The notes: generated from the letters alone by a model not told the origin. Counted from the stretch's first letter, positions 26,520 through 35,896 are shown. The stretch: DNA of 54,769 bases from an uncultured Oceanospirillaceae bacterium (GCA_913057435.1 CAJXNY010000035.1:1-54769); one strand, 5' to 3'. A program made the numbers and translations.

Positions 26520-27356
26520 ATGAGCCGTTTTAGGATTGCAATCTCGATTGTTTTATTCTGCCTGGCGCTATGTGCACAGGCTGCTACTGACACCCGTGGC
26601 AGTAGCGATCATCCGTTGCTGGAGCGTTATCCACGTGCCTGGATTGTGAATTTCGACCAGCTCGAAGCCCCTGATTACCGTTGGGTGCTAGGCGCGTTAG
26701 AGAAAGTTAACGGAGTGCTTAGCACGGAGCAGGAACAACGCCTGCCGGGTCTGCTAACCCGCATCAGCTACCGGATTCCACCAGGGGTTACCGCGCAGCA
26801 GGCCTTTGCTTATGTGCAGGCTCAGCTTGAGGCCGGTAACGCGCAGCTGAAATTCCAGTGTCAGGGGCGAGCCTGTGGCAGTAGTAATGAATGGGCGAAT
26901 AAGATTTTCGGTTACGCCAAATTGTATGGGGTGGAGCGTTCACAGTCTTACGCCGCCTGGCAGCTGAATAATACGATGGTGTCGCTGTACAGTGTTCAGC
27001 GCGGGAATAAACGGGTGTATCTGCACCTTGATCTGCTGGAGCAGAAGGCGCCGGATCAGGTGCAGCGGTTACAACGTGAGGGATACGTGCGCTGGCCACA
27101 AGGCGTGGAGCAGGATGAAATGCTGGCCTACCTGGCATCAAGCCACCGCATGATATGGCTCGTTGGCCATCAGCAGGGTGTGGGTGAGGCTGACGTGTTG
27201 CAAGCCCAGTCTCGCCAGATGGCGGAAGCGGTTGCGCAGCAGCTGCGTGAGGCGGGTGTTGCCAGCGAACGGCTACAGGTGTTTGGTGCCGGGGCGCTGG
27301 CACCCGGCCTGGTGGCCGAGGGTGAAAGCGCTGTGTTTGTGATTGAGCGGCCCTGA
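26520..27356 (+). CDS. DUF4892 domain-containing periplasmic protein
   Basis: A 278-residue exported protein with a signal peptide (~5-22, cleavage near AQAAT). The mature start has SSDHPLLERYPRAWIV, typical of DUF4892 proteins in Pseudomonas and relatives. CQGRACGSSNEWAN in the middle has a cysteine pair. The C-terminal part (~195-275) has IWLVGHQQG and a long Gln/Ala-rich helix, then ERLQVFGAGALAP, reminiscent of an OmpA-like or SIMPL-like periplasmic fold, though I cannot confirm either. RBS GGGGGAC lies just upstream. Function is unknown. It lies between a hydrolase and a patatin gene in the same direction. Confidence 0.75.
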   Translation: MSRFRIAISIVLFCLALCAQAATDTRGSSDHPLLERYPRAWIVNFDQLEAPDYRWVLGALEKVNGVLSTEQEQRLPGLLTRISYRIPPGVTAQQAFAYVQAQLEAGNAQLKFQCQGRACGSSNEWANKIFGYAKLYGVERSQSYAAWQLNNTMVSLYSVQRGNKRVYLHLDLLEQKAPDQVQRLQREGYVRWPQGVEQDEMLAYLASSHRMIWLVGHQQGVGEADVLQAQSRQMAEAVAQQLREAGVASERLQVFGAGALAPGLVAEGESAVFVIERP

Positions 27357-27394
27357 CATATCAATGTGCTGACAGGGCTGCAAGGAGGGGGAGT

Positions 27395-28288
27395 ATGGCG
27401 ACAACTGTCTCACTGGTTCTGGGTAGTGGTGGTGCCCGTGGTTATGCCCATATTGGTGTGATTGAAGAGCTTAACCGGCGTGGCTATCAGATTATCAGCA
27501 TCGCAGGGAGTTCGATGGGGGCGCTGGTCGGTGGTGTTTATGCCGCTGGTGCCCTCGAACCTTATCGAGAATGGGTGTGTGGTCTGAGCTGGATCCAGGT
27601 GCTGAAACTGCTGGATGTGGGACTGGCTCGCGGGGCGATTCATGGCAATAAAGTTTTCACCCGCCTTGAAGCGATGCTGGGGGGCGTGCTGATTGATGAT
27701 CTGCCCATTAAATACACCGCCGTTGCGACCGATATTACTTACCATAAAGAGGTCTGGTTTCAGCATGGGCCCCTGCTTGAAGCGATTCGTGCCTCGGTTG
27801 CGGTGCCTGGTTTTTTCACCCCGGTAATCAAAGAAGAGCATATTCTGGTGGACGGCGGTGTATTGAACCCCTTGCCAATTATTCCGACCGTGGCTGCGCA
27901 GGCGGATCTGATTATTGCGGTTGATCTGACCTACAGTACCAAGAATGTGGCGCGGGCAATTCAGCTGCCACGTAACGGCTGGCTGGATGAGCCGGGCTTC
28001 AGTGATGACTGGCCAGCGGCGAATGATGACCCAAACGCGCAGAATGCACGCTCAATAAAACCGCCTGAAGTGGGTGGGCGTCTGGATATGTTACTGAATG
28101 CAGTTGAGGTAATGCAGAGCAGCCTGACTCAGTACAAAATTGCGGGCTACCCGCCGGATCTGATTATTCCGATTGATAAGGATGTCTGTGGCTTCTTTGA
28201 CTTTCACCGGGCGGTGGAAGTCATAGACGCCGGGCGTGAAGCGGCCCGGACATCACTGACCAGGCTGGAGCAAGGAGGGACAGATTAA
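27395..28288 (+). CDS. Patatin-like phospholipase
   Basis: A 297-residue protein of the patatin family (RssA-like). The oxyanion hole GSGGARG is at ~9-15, the nucleophile elbow GSSMG at ~38-42 (Ser40), and the catalytic Asp in DGG at ~152. There is no signal peptide, so it probably acts in the cytoplasm on lipid acyl esters. Length and motif spacing match short bacterial patatins with no C-terminal barrel. RBS AAGGAGGGGG lies upstream of ATG. It ends 21 nt from the convergent folE. Confidence 0.93.
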   Translation: MATTVSLVLGSGGARGYAHIGVIEELNRRGYQIISIAGSSMGALVGGVYAAGALEPYREWVCGLSWIQVLKLLDVGLARGAIHGNKVFTRLEAMLGGVLIDDLPIKYTAVATDITYHKEVWFQHGPLLEAIRASVAVPGFFTPVIKEEHILVDGGVLNPLPIIPTVAAQADLIIAVDLTYSTKNVARAIQLPRNGWLDEPGFSDDWPAANDDPNAQNARSIKPPEVGGRLDMLLNAVEVMQSSLTQYKIAGYPPDLIIPIDKDVCGFFDFHRAVEVIDAGREAARTSLTRLEQGGTD

Positions 28289-28309
28289 ACCACTCCTTGC
28301 TGCTTGTCT

Positions 28310-28849
28310 TTACTTGATCAGGGAGGTGAACTCGGCACGGGTGGCCGGATTCTCACGGAAGTTACCCAGCATCATAGAAGTGGTCATGCTGCTGTTCTGT
28401 TTACCAACACCGCGCATCATCATACACATATGCTTGGCTTCGATTACCACGCCAACGCCCGCTGCATTGGTGACTTCCATCATCGCATCGGCGATCTGTT
28501 TGGTCATGTTTTCCTGAATCTGCAAGCGACGGGCGAACATATCAACAATACGTGCAACTTTAGACAGGCCGACAACATGGCCCTGTGGAATGTAGGCTAC
28601 GTGTGCTTTGCCAATAAATGGCAACAGGTGATGCTCACATAGCGAGTAGAACTCGATATCTTTAACCACAACCATTTCGCTGTTGTCAGACGGGAACATG
28701 GCCCCGTTCACAACTTCTTCCAGGCTCTGCTCATATCCCTGATTCAGAAAGCGAAACGCTTTGGCAGCGCGTTTTGGGGTATCCAGCAGCCCTTCACGGT
28801 TAAGGTCTTCACCGATACCGGCAATGATTTGAGCAAATGCTTTTTCCAT
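28310..28849 (-). CDS. folE: GTP cyclohydrolase I (type IA)
   Basis: Converts GTP to dihydroneopterin triphosphate, the first step of folate synthesis. The 179-residue product has [12 protein letters not shown], then [21 protein letters not shown] with the zinc Cys and two His at ~70-74. [17 protein letters not shown], then [10 protein letters not shown] with the second zinc Cys, complete the site. The length is typical of the short bacterial type, shorter than E. coli FolE (222). It is a single gene, convergent with the patatin gene. The presence of the zinc ligands argues against the metal-flexible type IB family. Confidence 0.96.
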   Translation of the reverse strand: MEKAFAQIIAGIGEDLNREGLLDTPKRAAKAFRFLNQGYEQSLEEVVNGAMFPSDNSEMVVVKDIEFYSLCEHHLLPFIGKAHVAYIPQGHVVGLSKVARIVDMFARRLQIQENMTKQIADAMMEVTNAAGVGVVIEAKHMCMMMRGVGKQNSSMTTSMMLGNFRENPATRAEFTSLIK

Positions 28850-28946
28850 CCAGAAGCGTCCTGTTGTGCCAAGGTGTTATAAAAAACACGTAGAAATTGA
28901 GGGCCGTAAATTACGCGAACAATCGCTTCAGGTAAAGTATGGCCGG

Positions 28947-29507
28947 TTATCTGTTCTGCTTCAGTAAAACGTACAGTGCCCCGGTGCCGCCATCACGGGG
29001 CAGGGCGGAGCAAAAAGCGGTGACTCCCTCTAGTTGACGTAGCCAGTCATTTACATAGGATTTGATCAGCGCCTCATTGCCTGCTTCAGCGCTGAACGCT
29101 TTGCCGTGCACCACCAGTACACAGCGGCTGCGGCTGCGCACGGCATCACGGATAAATGTGCTCAGCTCATCGCGAGCTTCATTGACCGAGAAGCCGTGCA
29201 GATCGAGCCCGGCATCCCAGCCAATATGGCCCTGTTTTAGTTTGCGCAGGCGGCCAATCTGCACGCCGGGGCCTGCAAATATCAATTCTTCGTCGGACTC
29301 CACCAGCTCAACCGCTTCATTGGACAGGCCGTCGATTACCCGGTCCTGTTCTTTGATAGCGGCGTGGCGGCGGAACAGCAATGAGCTGTCCTGAGACCGC
29401 TTTTTGCCAGTCTCGGCACGGTCATGGGTATGACGGGTTACGCCCTTCATTTCAACGGCGAAATCCAGTTCATCCTCATCAGTGTGGTTGTTACGGCGCT
29501 CTGGCAT
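28947..29507 (-). CDS. Smr-domain endonuclease-like protein
   Basis: A 186-residue protein with a C-terminal Smr domain (~95-186): DLHGFSVNEARDEL, LVVHGKAFS and GGTGALYVLL. Smr proteins are nucleases or nucleic-acid binders; E. coli SmrB cuts mRNA at collided ribosomes. The gene sits divergent from prmB, like smrB (yfcN) in E. coli. The C-terminal sequence (IKSYVNDWLRQLEGVTAFCSALP) is closer to my memory of SmrA (YdaL), so I give no symbol. The N-terminal half is charged and probably flexible. RBS AGGA lies 6 nt before ATG. Confidence 0.88.
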   Translation of the reverse strand: MPERRNNHTDEDELDFAVEMKGVTRHTHDRAETGKKRSQDSSLLFRRHAAIKEQDRVIDGLSNEAVELVESDEELIFAGPGVQIGRLRKLKQGHIGWDAGLDLHGFSVNEARDELSTFIRDAVRSRSRCVLVVHGKAFSAEAGNEALIKSYVNDWLRQLEGVTAFCSALPRDGGTGALYVLLKQNR

Positions 29508-29636
29508 GGTTTTCCTGCACGGTTTTCTTTAACATATTGCCCCCGCTGAACATAATTGCAGGCGAATAAAGCCGCATAAACTTCAGGGGTATCATTCAGT
29601 TACAACCCAGTCGGGGGCGGTATTATCCTCTCAGCT

Positions 29637-30554
29637 ATGATGAACGATCAAGCAGCATTGCAGACAGACCTTCTCACAATCCGTGATTATATCCGCTGGA
29701 CCACCAGTCAGCTCAACCGTTACCAGGTATATTTTGGCCATGGTAATGATAATGCATGGGATGAAGCTACCCAGTTGGTGCTGGGAGCGGTGTACCTGCC
29801 CTGGGATACCAACCCGGTGGTACTGGACGCCCGGCTGGTTCCGGATGAAAAAGCCCGGATACTGGATTTTGTCAGCGCCCGCATCGACGAGCGCAAGCCA
29901 TTACCCTATCTGACCAATGAAGCCTGGTTTTGTGAACTACCATTTTATGTGGATGAGCGAGTACTGATACCACGTTCTCCTATCGGGCAGCTGATCCAGA
30001 CTGAATTTTCGCCCTGGCTGCGTGAAGGGCCTGTGCCACGGATTCTGGATTTGTGTACCGGCAGTGGCTGTATCGGTATTGCCTGCGCCTATGCGTTTCC
30101 TGAGGCGATGGTTGATCTGGTAGACCTGTCGCCGGAGGCGATAGACGTCAGCTGGACCAACATTGAAAAGCATGAAATGAACGACCGGGTACGGGCACTG
30201 GAGAGCGATCTGTTCAGTGCGGTCAGCAATGAACGTTATGACCTGATTGTGTCGAATCCGCCGTACGTTGATGCCGGTGATCTGGCCAGTATGCCGGATG
30301 AATACCAGCATGAGCCAGAGCTCGCGCTGGGTTCAGGCCCGGACGGGCTGGACATTACCCGGCGTATTTTGCGTGAAGCCAATGATTACCTGACCGAAGA
30401 CGGTCTGCTGATCGTTGAAGTGGGCAACAGCGAAATACATATGATGGAACAGTATCCTGACCTGCCGATCACCTGGCTGGAACTGCCAGAGGGCGGTAAC
30501 GGGGTATTTGCTATTACGGCACAGGATCTGGCAACCTGTCGTCACCAAATCTGA
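29637..30554 (+). CDS. prmB: Ribosomal protein uL3 glutamine N5-methyltransferase
   Basis: Methylates a glutamine of ribosomal protein uL3 (L3 Gln150 in E. coli) using SAM. The helical N-terminal domain (~1-100) has a region YLTNEAWFCELPFYVDERVLIPRSP typical of PrmB/HemK. SAM motif I is LDLCTGSGCIGIA at ~136-148, and the catalytic NPPY lies at ~203-206 followed by VDAGDLASMPDEYQHEP, the PrmB-type continuation rather than PrmC. The 305-residue length is near E. coli's 310. Two ATGs (29637, 29640) are equally good. aroC follows 54 nt later, the same order as in E. coli. Confidence 0.95.
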   Translation: MMNDQAALQTDLLTIRDYIRWTTSQLNRYQVYFGHGNDNAWDEATQLVLGAVYLPWDTNPVVLDARLVPDEKARILDFVSARIDERKPLPYLTNEAWFCELPFYVDERVLIPRSPIGQLIQTEFSPWLREGPVPRILDLCTGSGCIGIACAYAFPEAMVDLVDLSPEAIDVSWTNIEKHEMNDRVRALESDLFSAVSNERYDLIVSNPPYVDAGDLASMPDEYQHEPELALGSGPDGLDITRRILREANDYLTEDGLLIVEVGNSEIHMMEQYPDLPITWLELPEGGNGVFAITAQDLATCRHQI

Positions 30555-30608
30555 GCTGGCGTTCGATAACAAGAACGACAGTCTCGCTGAAAAGGGTTAG
30601 AACACGCT

Positions 30609-31700
30609 ATGTCTGGTAACAGCTTCGGCACACTTTTTACAGTCACCACCTTTGGTGAAAGTCACGGACCGGCACTGGGTTGCATTATTGATGGCTGCCC
30701 GCCGGGGATTGAACTGACCGAAGCGGATCTGCAGATAGATCTGGATCGTCGTAAACCAGGGACCTCACGCCACACCACTCAGCGTCGTGAAGCGGATGAA
30801 GTGAAAATCCTGTCCGGGGTGTTCGAAGGTAAAACGACGGGTACGTCGATCGGGCTGCTGATTGAAAATACCGATCAGCGCTCCAAGGATTATTCCAACA
30901 TAGCGGATACCTTCCGTCCGGCGCATGCCGATTATGTGTATACCCAGAAATACGGATTCCGTGATTACCGTGGTGGTGGTCGTGCCTCTGCCCGCGAAAC
31001 GGCGATGCGTGTTGCTGCCGGTGCTGTTGCGAAAAAATATCTGGCGTCCAAAGGCGTTCAGGTACGTGGCTTTATCTCCCAGCTGGGGCCAATCTGTATC
31101 AACGAGCAGAATTTCGACTGGGGCCAGGTTGAACAGAACCCGTTCTTCTGCCCGGATGCGGATGCCGCGGAGCAGATGGTCACGTATATGGATGCCCTGC
31201 GTAAAGAAGGCAATTCCATCGGTGCCAAGGTGACGGTCAAAGCCAGTGGTGTACCGGTCGGGCTGGGTGAGCCGATCTTTGACCGGCTGGATGCCGAGCT
31301 GGCGCACGCACTGATGAGCATCAATGCTGTCAAAGGTGTGGAAATTGGTGATGGCTTTGCTGTGGTTAACCAGAAGGGCACCGAACACCGTGATGAGATG
31401 ACTCCGGAAGGTTTCCAGTCTAATCATGCCGGTGGCATCCTGGGCGGTATTTCTACGGGCCAGGACATTGTCGCCTCTATGGCGCTGAAACCTACCTCCA
31501 GCCTGCATTTGCCAGGCCGCAGTATCAACGCTGCGGGTGATCCGATTGAGGTTGTTACCAAAGGCCGTCATGACCCTTGCGTCGGGGTCCGTGCCACACC
31601 GATTGCTGAAGCAATGATGGCCATCGTACTGATGGATCATCTGCTGCGTCACCGTGGCCAGAATGCAGATGTACACTGCGATACACCGGTTATTGTATAA
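30609..31700 (+). CDS. aroC: Chorismate synthase
   Basis: Makes chorismate from EPSP with reduced FMN, the last step of the shikimate pathway. The 363-residue protein carries all three family signatures: [14 protein letters not shown] near the N-terminus, the [16 protein letters not shown] block at ~117-132, and RATPIAEAM near the C-terminus. [19 protein letters not shown] is also canonical. It is probably co-transcribed with prmB. No clear terminator follows; the next 200 nt hold the structured region before speD. Confidence 0.98.
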   Translation: MSGNSFGTLFTVTTFGESHGPALGCIIDGCPPGIELTEADLQIDLDRRKPGTSRHTTQRREADEVKILSGVFEGKTTGTSIGLLIENTDQRSKDYSNIADTFRPAHADYVYTQKYGFRDYRGGGRASARETAMRVAAGAVAKKYLASKGVQVRGFISQLGPICINEQNFDWGQVEQNPFFCPDADAAEQMVTYMDALRKEGNSIGAKVTVKASGVPVGLGEPIFDRLDAELAHALMSINAVKGVEIGDGFAVVNQKGTEHRDEMTPEGFQSNHAGGILGGISTGQDIVASMALKPTSSLHLPGRSINAAGDPIEVVTKGRHDPCVGVRATPIAEAMMAIVLMDHLLRHRGQNADVHCDTPVIV

Positions 31701-31814
31701 GCTGATCTGACCATGATTCATGGAAGTACAGATCAGAAAATTATGCTGATTGCAGCATAAAATCTTGCGCCCCCTGTCCATTACGAGGTATAAGGCGCAT
31801 CAAATTTGAAGTGT

Positions 31815-31894
31815 GCCCGGCCAGGAGCCTCTGCGGCAGTATCCGACTTTTTGAGGCGGGTGCCCAAGCAGGGGTTTTTTATTTCTGGCCGGGT
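31815..31894 (+). ncRNA. Putative structured leader upstream of speD
   Basis: A 12-bp stem (31815-31826 with 31883-31894, two G-U pairs; core CCCGGCCAG / CTGGCCGGG) closes an 80-nt element. Inside, directly stacked, is a GCCTC/GAGGC helix (31827-31831 with 31853-31857). That helix contains a CGG/CCG hairpin. A CCC/GGG hairpin at 31863-31873 is then followed by a six-T run. The element ends 34 nt before the speD ATG. It matches no riboswitch I recognise. It may be an attenuator, or part of it may terminate aroC transcription. Confidence 0.4.
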
Positions 31895-31928
31895 AGAATA
31901 TTGACCGCGTTTTTGGAGTAACTTGCCA

Positions 31929-32423
31929 ATGCAAGACGCAATGACTGTGATTCCCGAGGACGACCGAGAGGCGTCCGGCAGTGTTGCACAATGGCCTGCC
32001 TTCACACAGGGCAGCGATGAAGAGCGTTTGGACTTCTTCATTGAGCGAGATGGCGTTCGCTATGCCGGAACCCACCTGATTATCGATCTGGATGGCGCCA
32101 GCCGACTGGATGATCTTGAGGTAATGGAACAGGCACTGCGTGATTCTATTGAAGCTGCTGGTGCAACACTGCTGCATATTCATCTGCATCATTTCACCCC
32201 CAACGGCGGTATTTCCGGCGTGGCGGTGCTGGCCGAGTCACATATCAGTGTCCATACCTGGCCTGAGCGTGACTTTGCTGCGTTTGATGTATTTATGTGT
32301 GGCGAGGCTCAGCCGATGAAGGCCGTTCCGGTACTGGAAGCTGCTTTTACGCCGAGCAAAGTGAATGTAGATGAACTGCTGCGCGGCAAGCGCAAGGTGG
32401 AAGATGATGACTACCTACGTTGA
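31929..32423 (+). CDS. speD: S-adenosylmethionine decarboxylase proenzyme
   Basis: Supplies decarboxylated SAM, the aminopropyl donor for spermidine. The 164-residue precursor belongs to the short prokaryotic class (SpeH/class 1B type). [13 protein letters not shown] contains the Glu-Ser cleavage site whose Ser becomes the pyruvoyl group, with the adjacent His. [12 protein letters not shown] is the typical first strand. The N-terminal ~40 residues are an acidic extension not in the shortest members. ATG 31929 is preferred over in-frame TTG 31923. The end overlaps speE by 17 nt, so the two are co-translated, placing both steps of spermidine synthesis in one operon. Confidence 0.93.
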   Translation: MQDAMTVIPEDDREASGSVAQWPAFTQGSDEERLDFFIERDGVRYAGTHLIIDLDGASRLDDLEVMEQALRDSIEAAGATLLHIHLHHFTPNGGISGVAVLAESHISVHTWPERDFAAFDVFMCGEAQPMKAVPVLEAAFTPSKVNVDELLRGKRKVEDDDYLR

Positions 32424-33258
32424 AAAACTGTATGACGGTTATGGCCAGTCTTACGACATTGAAGAAGTGTTGTTTGAACAGCAGACCGACTCCTGGCACC
32501 TGATCATCTTCCGCAACCGGATGTTCGGTACAGTGATGGCGCTGGATGGCATCATCCAGACCACAGAGCGTGACGAGTTTGTTTACCACGAGATGTTGAC
32601 GCACGTACCGTTGTTTGCCCATGGCAATGCAAAGCGGGTGCTGATCATCGGTGGTGGCGACGGCGGCATTCTGCGTGAAGTGTGTAAACACCCAGAAGTG
32701 GAGCACGTGACGCAGGTTGAGATCGATCAGGCCGTGATTGATATGTGCAAAGCGTACCTGCCAGGTCATTCTGCCGGTGCTTTTGATGATGCTCGTGCCA
32801 ACATCGTGATTGCGGATGGTATTGAGTACGTATCGACGACGGATGAAAAATTCGATGTCATCATCTCCGATTGCACCGACCCGGTGGGTCCGGGTGAAGT
32901 GCTGTTTTCCAGCACGTTCTATGAGCACAGCAAGCGCTGCCTGAAGCCGGGTGGTATTTTTGTGGCGCAGAACGGCGTGGCGTTTATGCAGATCGATGAA
33001 GTGGTAACCACTCGCCGTCGCCTGAGCCCGTATTTCACGGATCAGACCTTCTACGGAGCACCTGTGCCGACCTACATTGGTGGCCTGATGACGCTGGCAT
33101 GGGGTGGCGATGACGTTGCCCAGCGCCAGCTGCCTGTTGCAGAGCTGCGTAAGCGATATGATGCGGCAGGCTTTAAAACGCGCTACTACAACCCTGAAGT
33201 GCATGCGGCCAGCTTTGCGTTGCCGCAGTTTATTCAGGATGCGTTGCAGGACGCCTGA
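32407..33258 (+). CDS. speE: Spermidine synthase
   Basis: Transfers the aminopropyl group from decarboxylated SAM to putrescine. The 283-residue product has the N-terminal beta domain ([39 protein letters not shown]). The binding loop is [13 protein letters not shown] at ~79-91, and the catalytic Asp lies in [11 protein letters not shown] at ~153-163. These match E. coli SpeE closely. The GGTGG-type RBS fits ATG 32407 a little better than 32404. It overlaps the end of speD. A strong terminator follows. Spermidine made here could matter to the c-di-GMP network, but no link is visible in the sequence. Confidence 0.97.
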   Translation: MTTYVEKLYDGYGQSYDIEEVLFEQQTDSWHLIIFRNRMFGTVMALDGIIQTTERDEFVYHEMLTHVPLFAHGNAKRVLIIGGGDGGILREVCKHPEVEHVTQVEIDQAVIDMCKAYLPGHSAGAFDDARANIVIADGIEYVSTTDEKFDVIISDCTDPVGPGEVLFSSTFYEHSKRCLKPGGIFVAQNGVAFMQIDEVVTTRRRLSPYFTDQTFYGAPVPTYIGGLMTLAWGGDDVAQRQLPVAELRKRYDAAGFKTRYYNPEVHAASFALPQFIQDALQDA

Positions 33259-33271
33259 GTACAGGCGTTGT

Positions 33272-33299
33272 AAACCGGCGGCACTGGCCGTCGGTTTTT
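33272..33299 (+). terminator. Terminator of speDE
   Basis: An 11-bp stem (AAACCGGCGGC / GCCGTCGGTTT, one G-U pair) with an ACTG loop ends in TTTTT, 14 nt after speE. Confidence 0.92.
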
Positions 33300-33445
33300 A
33301 GCTGAATGTAGAAAAATACGGTATGAACCGGATGCGAACGCATCAAGTAGCTGATGCAAGGTCAGCTCTTAAAATTGCGTCAAACGCTGAACGGTGTCGC
33401 TGCTATACACCAGCGACTACCGTTACTTAGCTGAGAGTGCGCAAA

Positions 33446-33625
33446 TTACTGGTTACCACCGTGGTACAGATCTCCGCCGTACCAGCTGTGTGGATGTTTT
33501 GCCATCTCTTCAGGGGTCGAATTACTCTGTTTTTCGAACTCGCTGCTACCTGTTTGCCAGGTAGTCACTGCAGACGCAGTGCTTGCAAAAACGGTTAACA
33601 GCAGGGCTGCCATAAAGGTTTTCAT
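33446..33625 (-). CDS. Small exported protein of unknown function
   Basis: A 59-residue precursor with a clear signal peptide (MKTFMAALLLTVFASTASA), leaving about 40 mature residues. The mature part is rich in Ser, His, Trp, Gly and Asn, has no Cys, and ends HSWYGGDLYHGGNQ. GAGGA upstream supports ATG 33625; an in-frame ATG at 33661 would hide the signal peptide. I do not recognise a family. The gene is alone, between speE and the MFS gene. The 187-nt gap after speE also holds a 7-bp hairpin (33396-33417) without a T run. Confidence 0.6.
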   Translation of the reverse strand: MKTFMAALLLTVFASTASAVTTWQTGSSEFEKQSNSTPEEMAKHPHSWYGGDLYHGGNQ

Positions 33626-33835
33626 GACGTTGTCCTCAATCTTTAACTTCAAGCGGAACATTCAACTACACCGTATGCAGTTAGTATGAAATCAACCTGA
33701 AAACCCCGTATAAATATTGACCAGAATGGTTTGATTTGCGGTCATAAACGTAAGTTGTGCAGGTTTCATATCCTGCTGTTTCTGTTGTTTCCCCGTATAC
33801 TCCAGCCCAGTTCCTCAGCCTCTGAAGATGATCGG

Positions 33836-34993
33836 ATGCCTACTGTTCCCTATTACCGCCTGTCGGGTTTCTACTTTTTTTATTTTGCCTTGCTCGGTGC
33901 GCTGGTGCCGTACTGGAGTCTGTTTTTACAGGATAAAGGTTTTGGTCCGCAGCAGATTGGTCTGCTGATGGCCGTTCTGCATGCCTCGCGGATTATCGCG
34001 CCCAACCTGTGGGGGTGGCTGGCAGATCGCAGTGGTCGGCGAATTCAGATTGTGCGCTACGGAGCCGGGCTGACCTGTCTGTGTTTCAGCGCCATGTTCT
34101 GGCAGCACAGTGCGTTGGGCATTGGGCTGGTGATGGCGGCGTTCAGCTTCTTCTGGAATGCGGTGCTGCCCCAGTTTGAGGTGCTGACGCTGGCGCATCT
34201 GGGCGAGCAGCGGGACCGTTACAGTCAGGTACGGTTGTGGGGGTCTATCGGTTTCATTGCCACCGTGGTGGGGCTGGGCTGGCTGTTTGACCAGATCGCC
34301 GTCAGCTGGCTGCCACATCTGAGCCTGGTACTGATGGTGCTTATCTGGCTCAATACGCTGCTGATCACGCCGCCCCCGGCTGCGCCGGTTGAGCAAAGCA
34401 CTGGCCAGGGCTTTATGTTGCAGCTGAAACGGCCTCAGGTGCTGGCATTTTTTGCGGTGATGTTTCTGGTTCAGCTGGGGCACGGCCCTTACTACACTTT
34501 CTACAGCGTCCTGATGGAATCGCTGGGTTACAGCCGCAGTGAAATCGGGCTGTTGTGGGCGATCGGGGTGGCTGCGGAGGTCGTAATCTTTATCTATATG
34601 CCGCGCTTACTGACACGCTTTGGTTATCGGCGGCTGCTACTCTCGGCGTTAACGCTAACCGCGCTTCGCTGGCTGTTTGTGGCCTGCTGGCCCGAGGTTG
34701 CACCGCTGATGCTGTTTTCGCAGACACTGCATGCGGCCAGTTTTGCCGTGGTACATGCGGTGGGGATTGCGCTGGTACACCATTACTTCACAGAGCGTAA
34801 CTACGGCCAGGCTCAGGCGCTTTTTTCCAGCGCGGGCTTTGGTGCCGGTGGAGCGGTGGGGGCGCTGATCAGTGGTCTGTTATGGGAAACAGCAGGACCA
34901 CTACCGACCTTTATGATTGCTGCGCTGACTGCGGTACTGGGCCTGCTATTGACGGTGGTCTGGATCCACCCGGAAAAAGTGCAGCAAAATTGA
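33836..34993 (+). CDS. MFS transporter, HcaT/PPP-like
   Basis: A 385-residue inner-membrane carrier with 12 hydrophobic segments. The loop between TM2 and TM3 reads GWLADRSGRRIQ, the MFS signature, and the N-terminal FYFALLGALVPYWSLFL is typical of the MFS_1-like group that includes E. coli HcaT and YcaD-like proteins. By family it may import small aromatic acids or sugars, but substrate cannot be read from the sequence. I start at ATG 33836, since codons upstream do not resemble the family and add a hydrophobic stretch out of register. It stands alone; DUF6489 follows with its own promoter. Confidence 0.88.
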   Translation: MPTVPYYRLSGFYFFYFALLGALVPYWSLFLQDKGFGPQQIGLLMAVLHASRIIAPNLWGWLADRSGRRIQIVRYGAGLTCLCFSAMFWQHSALGIGLVMAAFSFFWNAVLPQFEVLTLAHLGEQRDRYSQVRLWGSIGFIATVVGLGWLFDQIAVSWLPHLSLVLMVLIWLNTLLITPPPAAPVEQSTGQGFMLQLKRPQVLAFFAVMFLVQLGHGPYYTFYSVLMESLGYSRSEIGLLWAIGVAAEVVIFIYMPRLLTRFGYRRLLLSALTLTALRWLFVACWPEVAPLMLFSQTLHAASFAVVHAVGIALVHHYFTERNYGQAQALFSSAGFGAGGAVGALISGLLWETAGPLPTFMIAALTAVLGLLLTVVWIHPEKVQQN

Positions 34994-35021
34994 TCATCGT
35001 GTTGTTTTGCACTGCTGTTTA

Positions 35022-35027
35022 TATAAT
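35022..35027 (+). promoter_or_regulatory. Consensus -10 element before the DUF6489 gene
   Basis: A perfect TATAAT lies 39 nt upstream of the DUF6489 start. A TTGTTT (35002) is present but only 14 nt away, so the -35 is not convincing. Confidence 0.4.
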
Positions 35028-35065
35028 AGTAAGACGTGTCTGGCAGGTTCCACAGGGAGTGAAAA

Positions 35066-35323
35066 ATGAAGATCACTGTAGACGTCGAAATGACGCCAGA
35101 AGAGTTTCGCAAGGTAATGGGATTACCCGATGTTGCACCCTTGCAACAGGAGATGATCAATAAAATCAGGGAGCAGATAGATGCGGGCGTCGAAGGCTAT
35201 GACCCGCTGACCTTATTCAAACCCTATCTTAACGGCAACCAGAACTCCGTCGAAATGATGCAGAAGATGTTGCTGGGTATGATGGGTAATTATACCGGCT
35301 CCAGTAAGAACTCCGAATCCTGA
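35066..35323 (+). CDS. DUF6489 family protein
   Basis: An 85-residue soluble protein beginning MKITVDVEMTPEEFRKVMGLPDV, the pattern of DUF6489. This family is often encoded beside PHA genes in gammaproteobacteria. The C-terminal part has several methionines and an amphipathic helix (VEMMQKMLLGMMGNY), which could contact a PHA granule or a partner protein. It lies 42 nt before phaR and is probably co-transcribed with it. The association with PHA metabolism is inferred from this neighbour only. Confidence 0.78.
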   Translation: MKITVDVEMTPEEFRKVMGLPDVAPLQQEMINKIREQIDAGVEGYDPLTLFKPYLNGNQNSVEMMQKMLLGMMGNYTGSSKNSES

Positions 35324-35365
35324 GTCGTATCGGGGACGAGTTTCACCGGAAGAGAGAGAAGTGAT

Positions 35366-35896
35366 TTGCGTATTCTGAGAAAGTACACCAACCGCCGTCT
35401 GTATGATACGTCGCGCAGCTGTTACGTTACGCTGGAAGACGTTAAGCAGCTGGTGCTGAACGGCGAGCCGTTTCAGGTACAGGACTCTAAAACAGGTAAC
35501 GACCTTACCCGGAATATTCTGCTGCAGATCATCAGTGACCAGGAAGCCCAGGGCCATGGCACATTGCTGACCAACCAGGTATTACAGCAGCTGATCCGCT
35601 TCTACGGCGACAGCATGCAGGGCATGATGGCCCAGTATCTGGAGCAGAGTATTGCCTCCTTCCTGGACCACCAGGAACGGATTCGCGAGCAGATGCAGAA
35701 CATGATGGGGGCTGCGAACCCGCTTACGGTGATGAACCGTATCGCTGATCAGAATATGGCGATGTGGAACATGTTCAACCCCAATGGTGTGCCGCCAGAA
35801 GGCGATGCCGGGTCGGTACCAGATGGTAACCAGGGTAAAGCTGAACAGGGGCCTTCGCAGGCAACACCTGAAACTGAAAAACGTCACAGCGATTAA
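35366..35896 (+). CDS. phaR: Polyhydroxyalkanoate synthesis repressor PhaR
   Basis: A 176-residue regulator that in studied species binds PHA granules and represses phasin and PHA genes. The N-terminal PHB/PHA accumulation regulator DNA-binding domain begins RILRKYTNRRLYDT, with YVTLEDVKQLVLNGEPFQVQDSKTG. The following region (~65-115) is the second, granule-binding domain, with helices rich in Gln. The tail is Gly/Pro/Glu-rich and likely disordered. The start is TTG at 35366, preceded by a GA-rich RBS. A strong terminator follows. The synthase genes phaE-phaC are 10 kb away in this window. Confidence 0.93.
   Translation: MRILRKYTNRRLYDTSRSCYVTLEDVKQLVLNGEPFQVQDSKTGNDLTRNILLQIISDQEAQGHGTLLTNQVLQQLIRFYGDSMQGMMAQYLEQSIASFLDHQERIREQMQNMMGAANPLTVMNRIADQNMAMWNMFNPNGVPPEGDAGSVPDGNQGKAEQGPSQATPETEKRHSD

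Noticed and set aside
30765-31781. 338-codon open frame on the minus strand opposite aroC
   Set aside because: It mirrors aroC codons and has no recognisable domain. aroC is certain.
32347-33204. 285-codon open frame opposite speE
   Set aside because: It is antisense to a certain gene, with no RBS or family match.
33396-33417. Perfect 7-bp hairpin GTCGCTG / CAGCGAC after speE
   Set aside because: It has no T tract. It may be a structure or chance, and the speE terminator is elsewhere.
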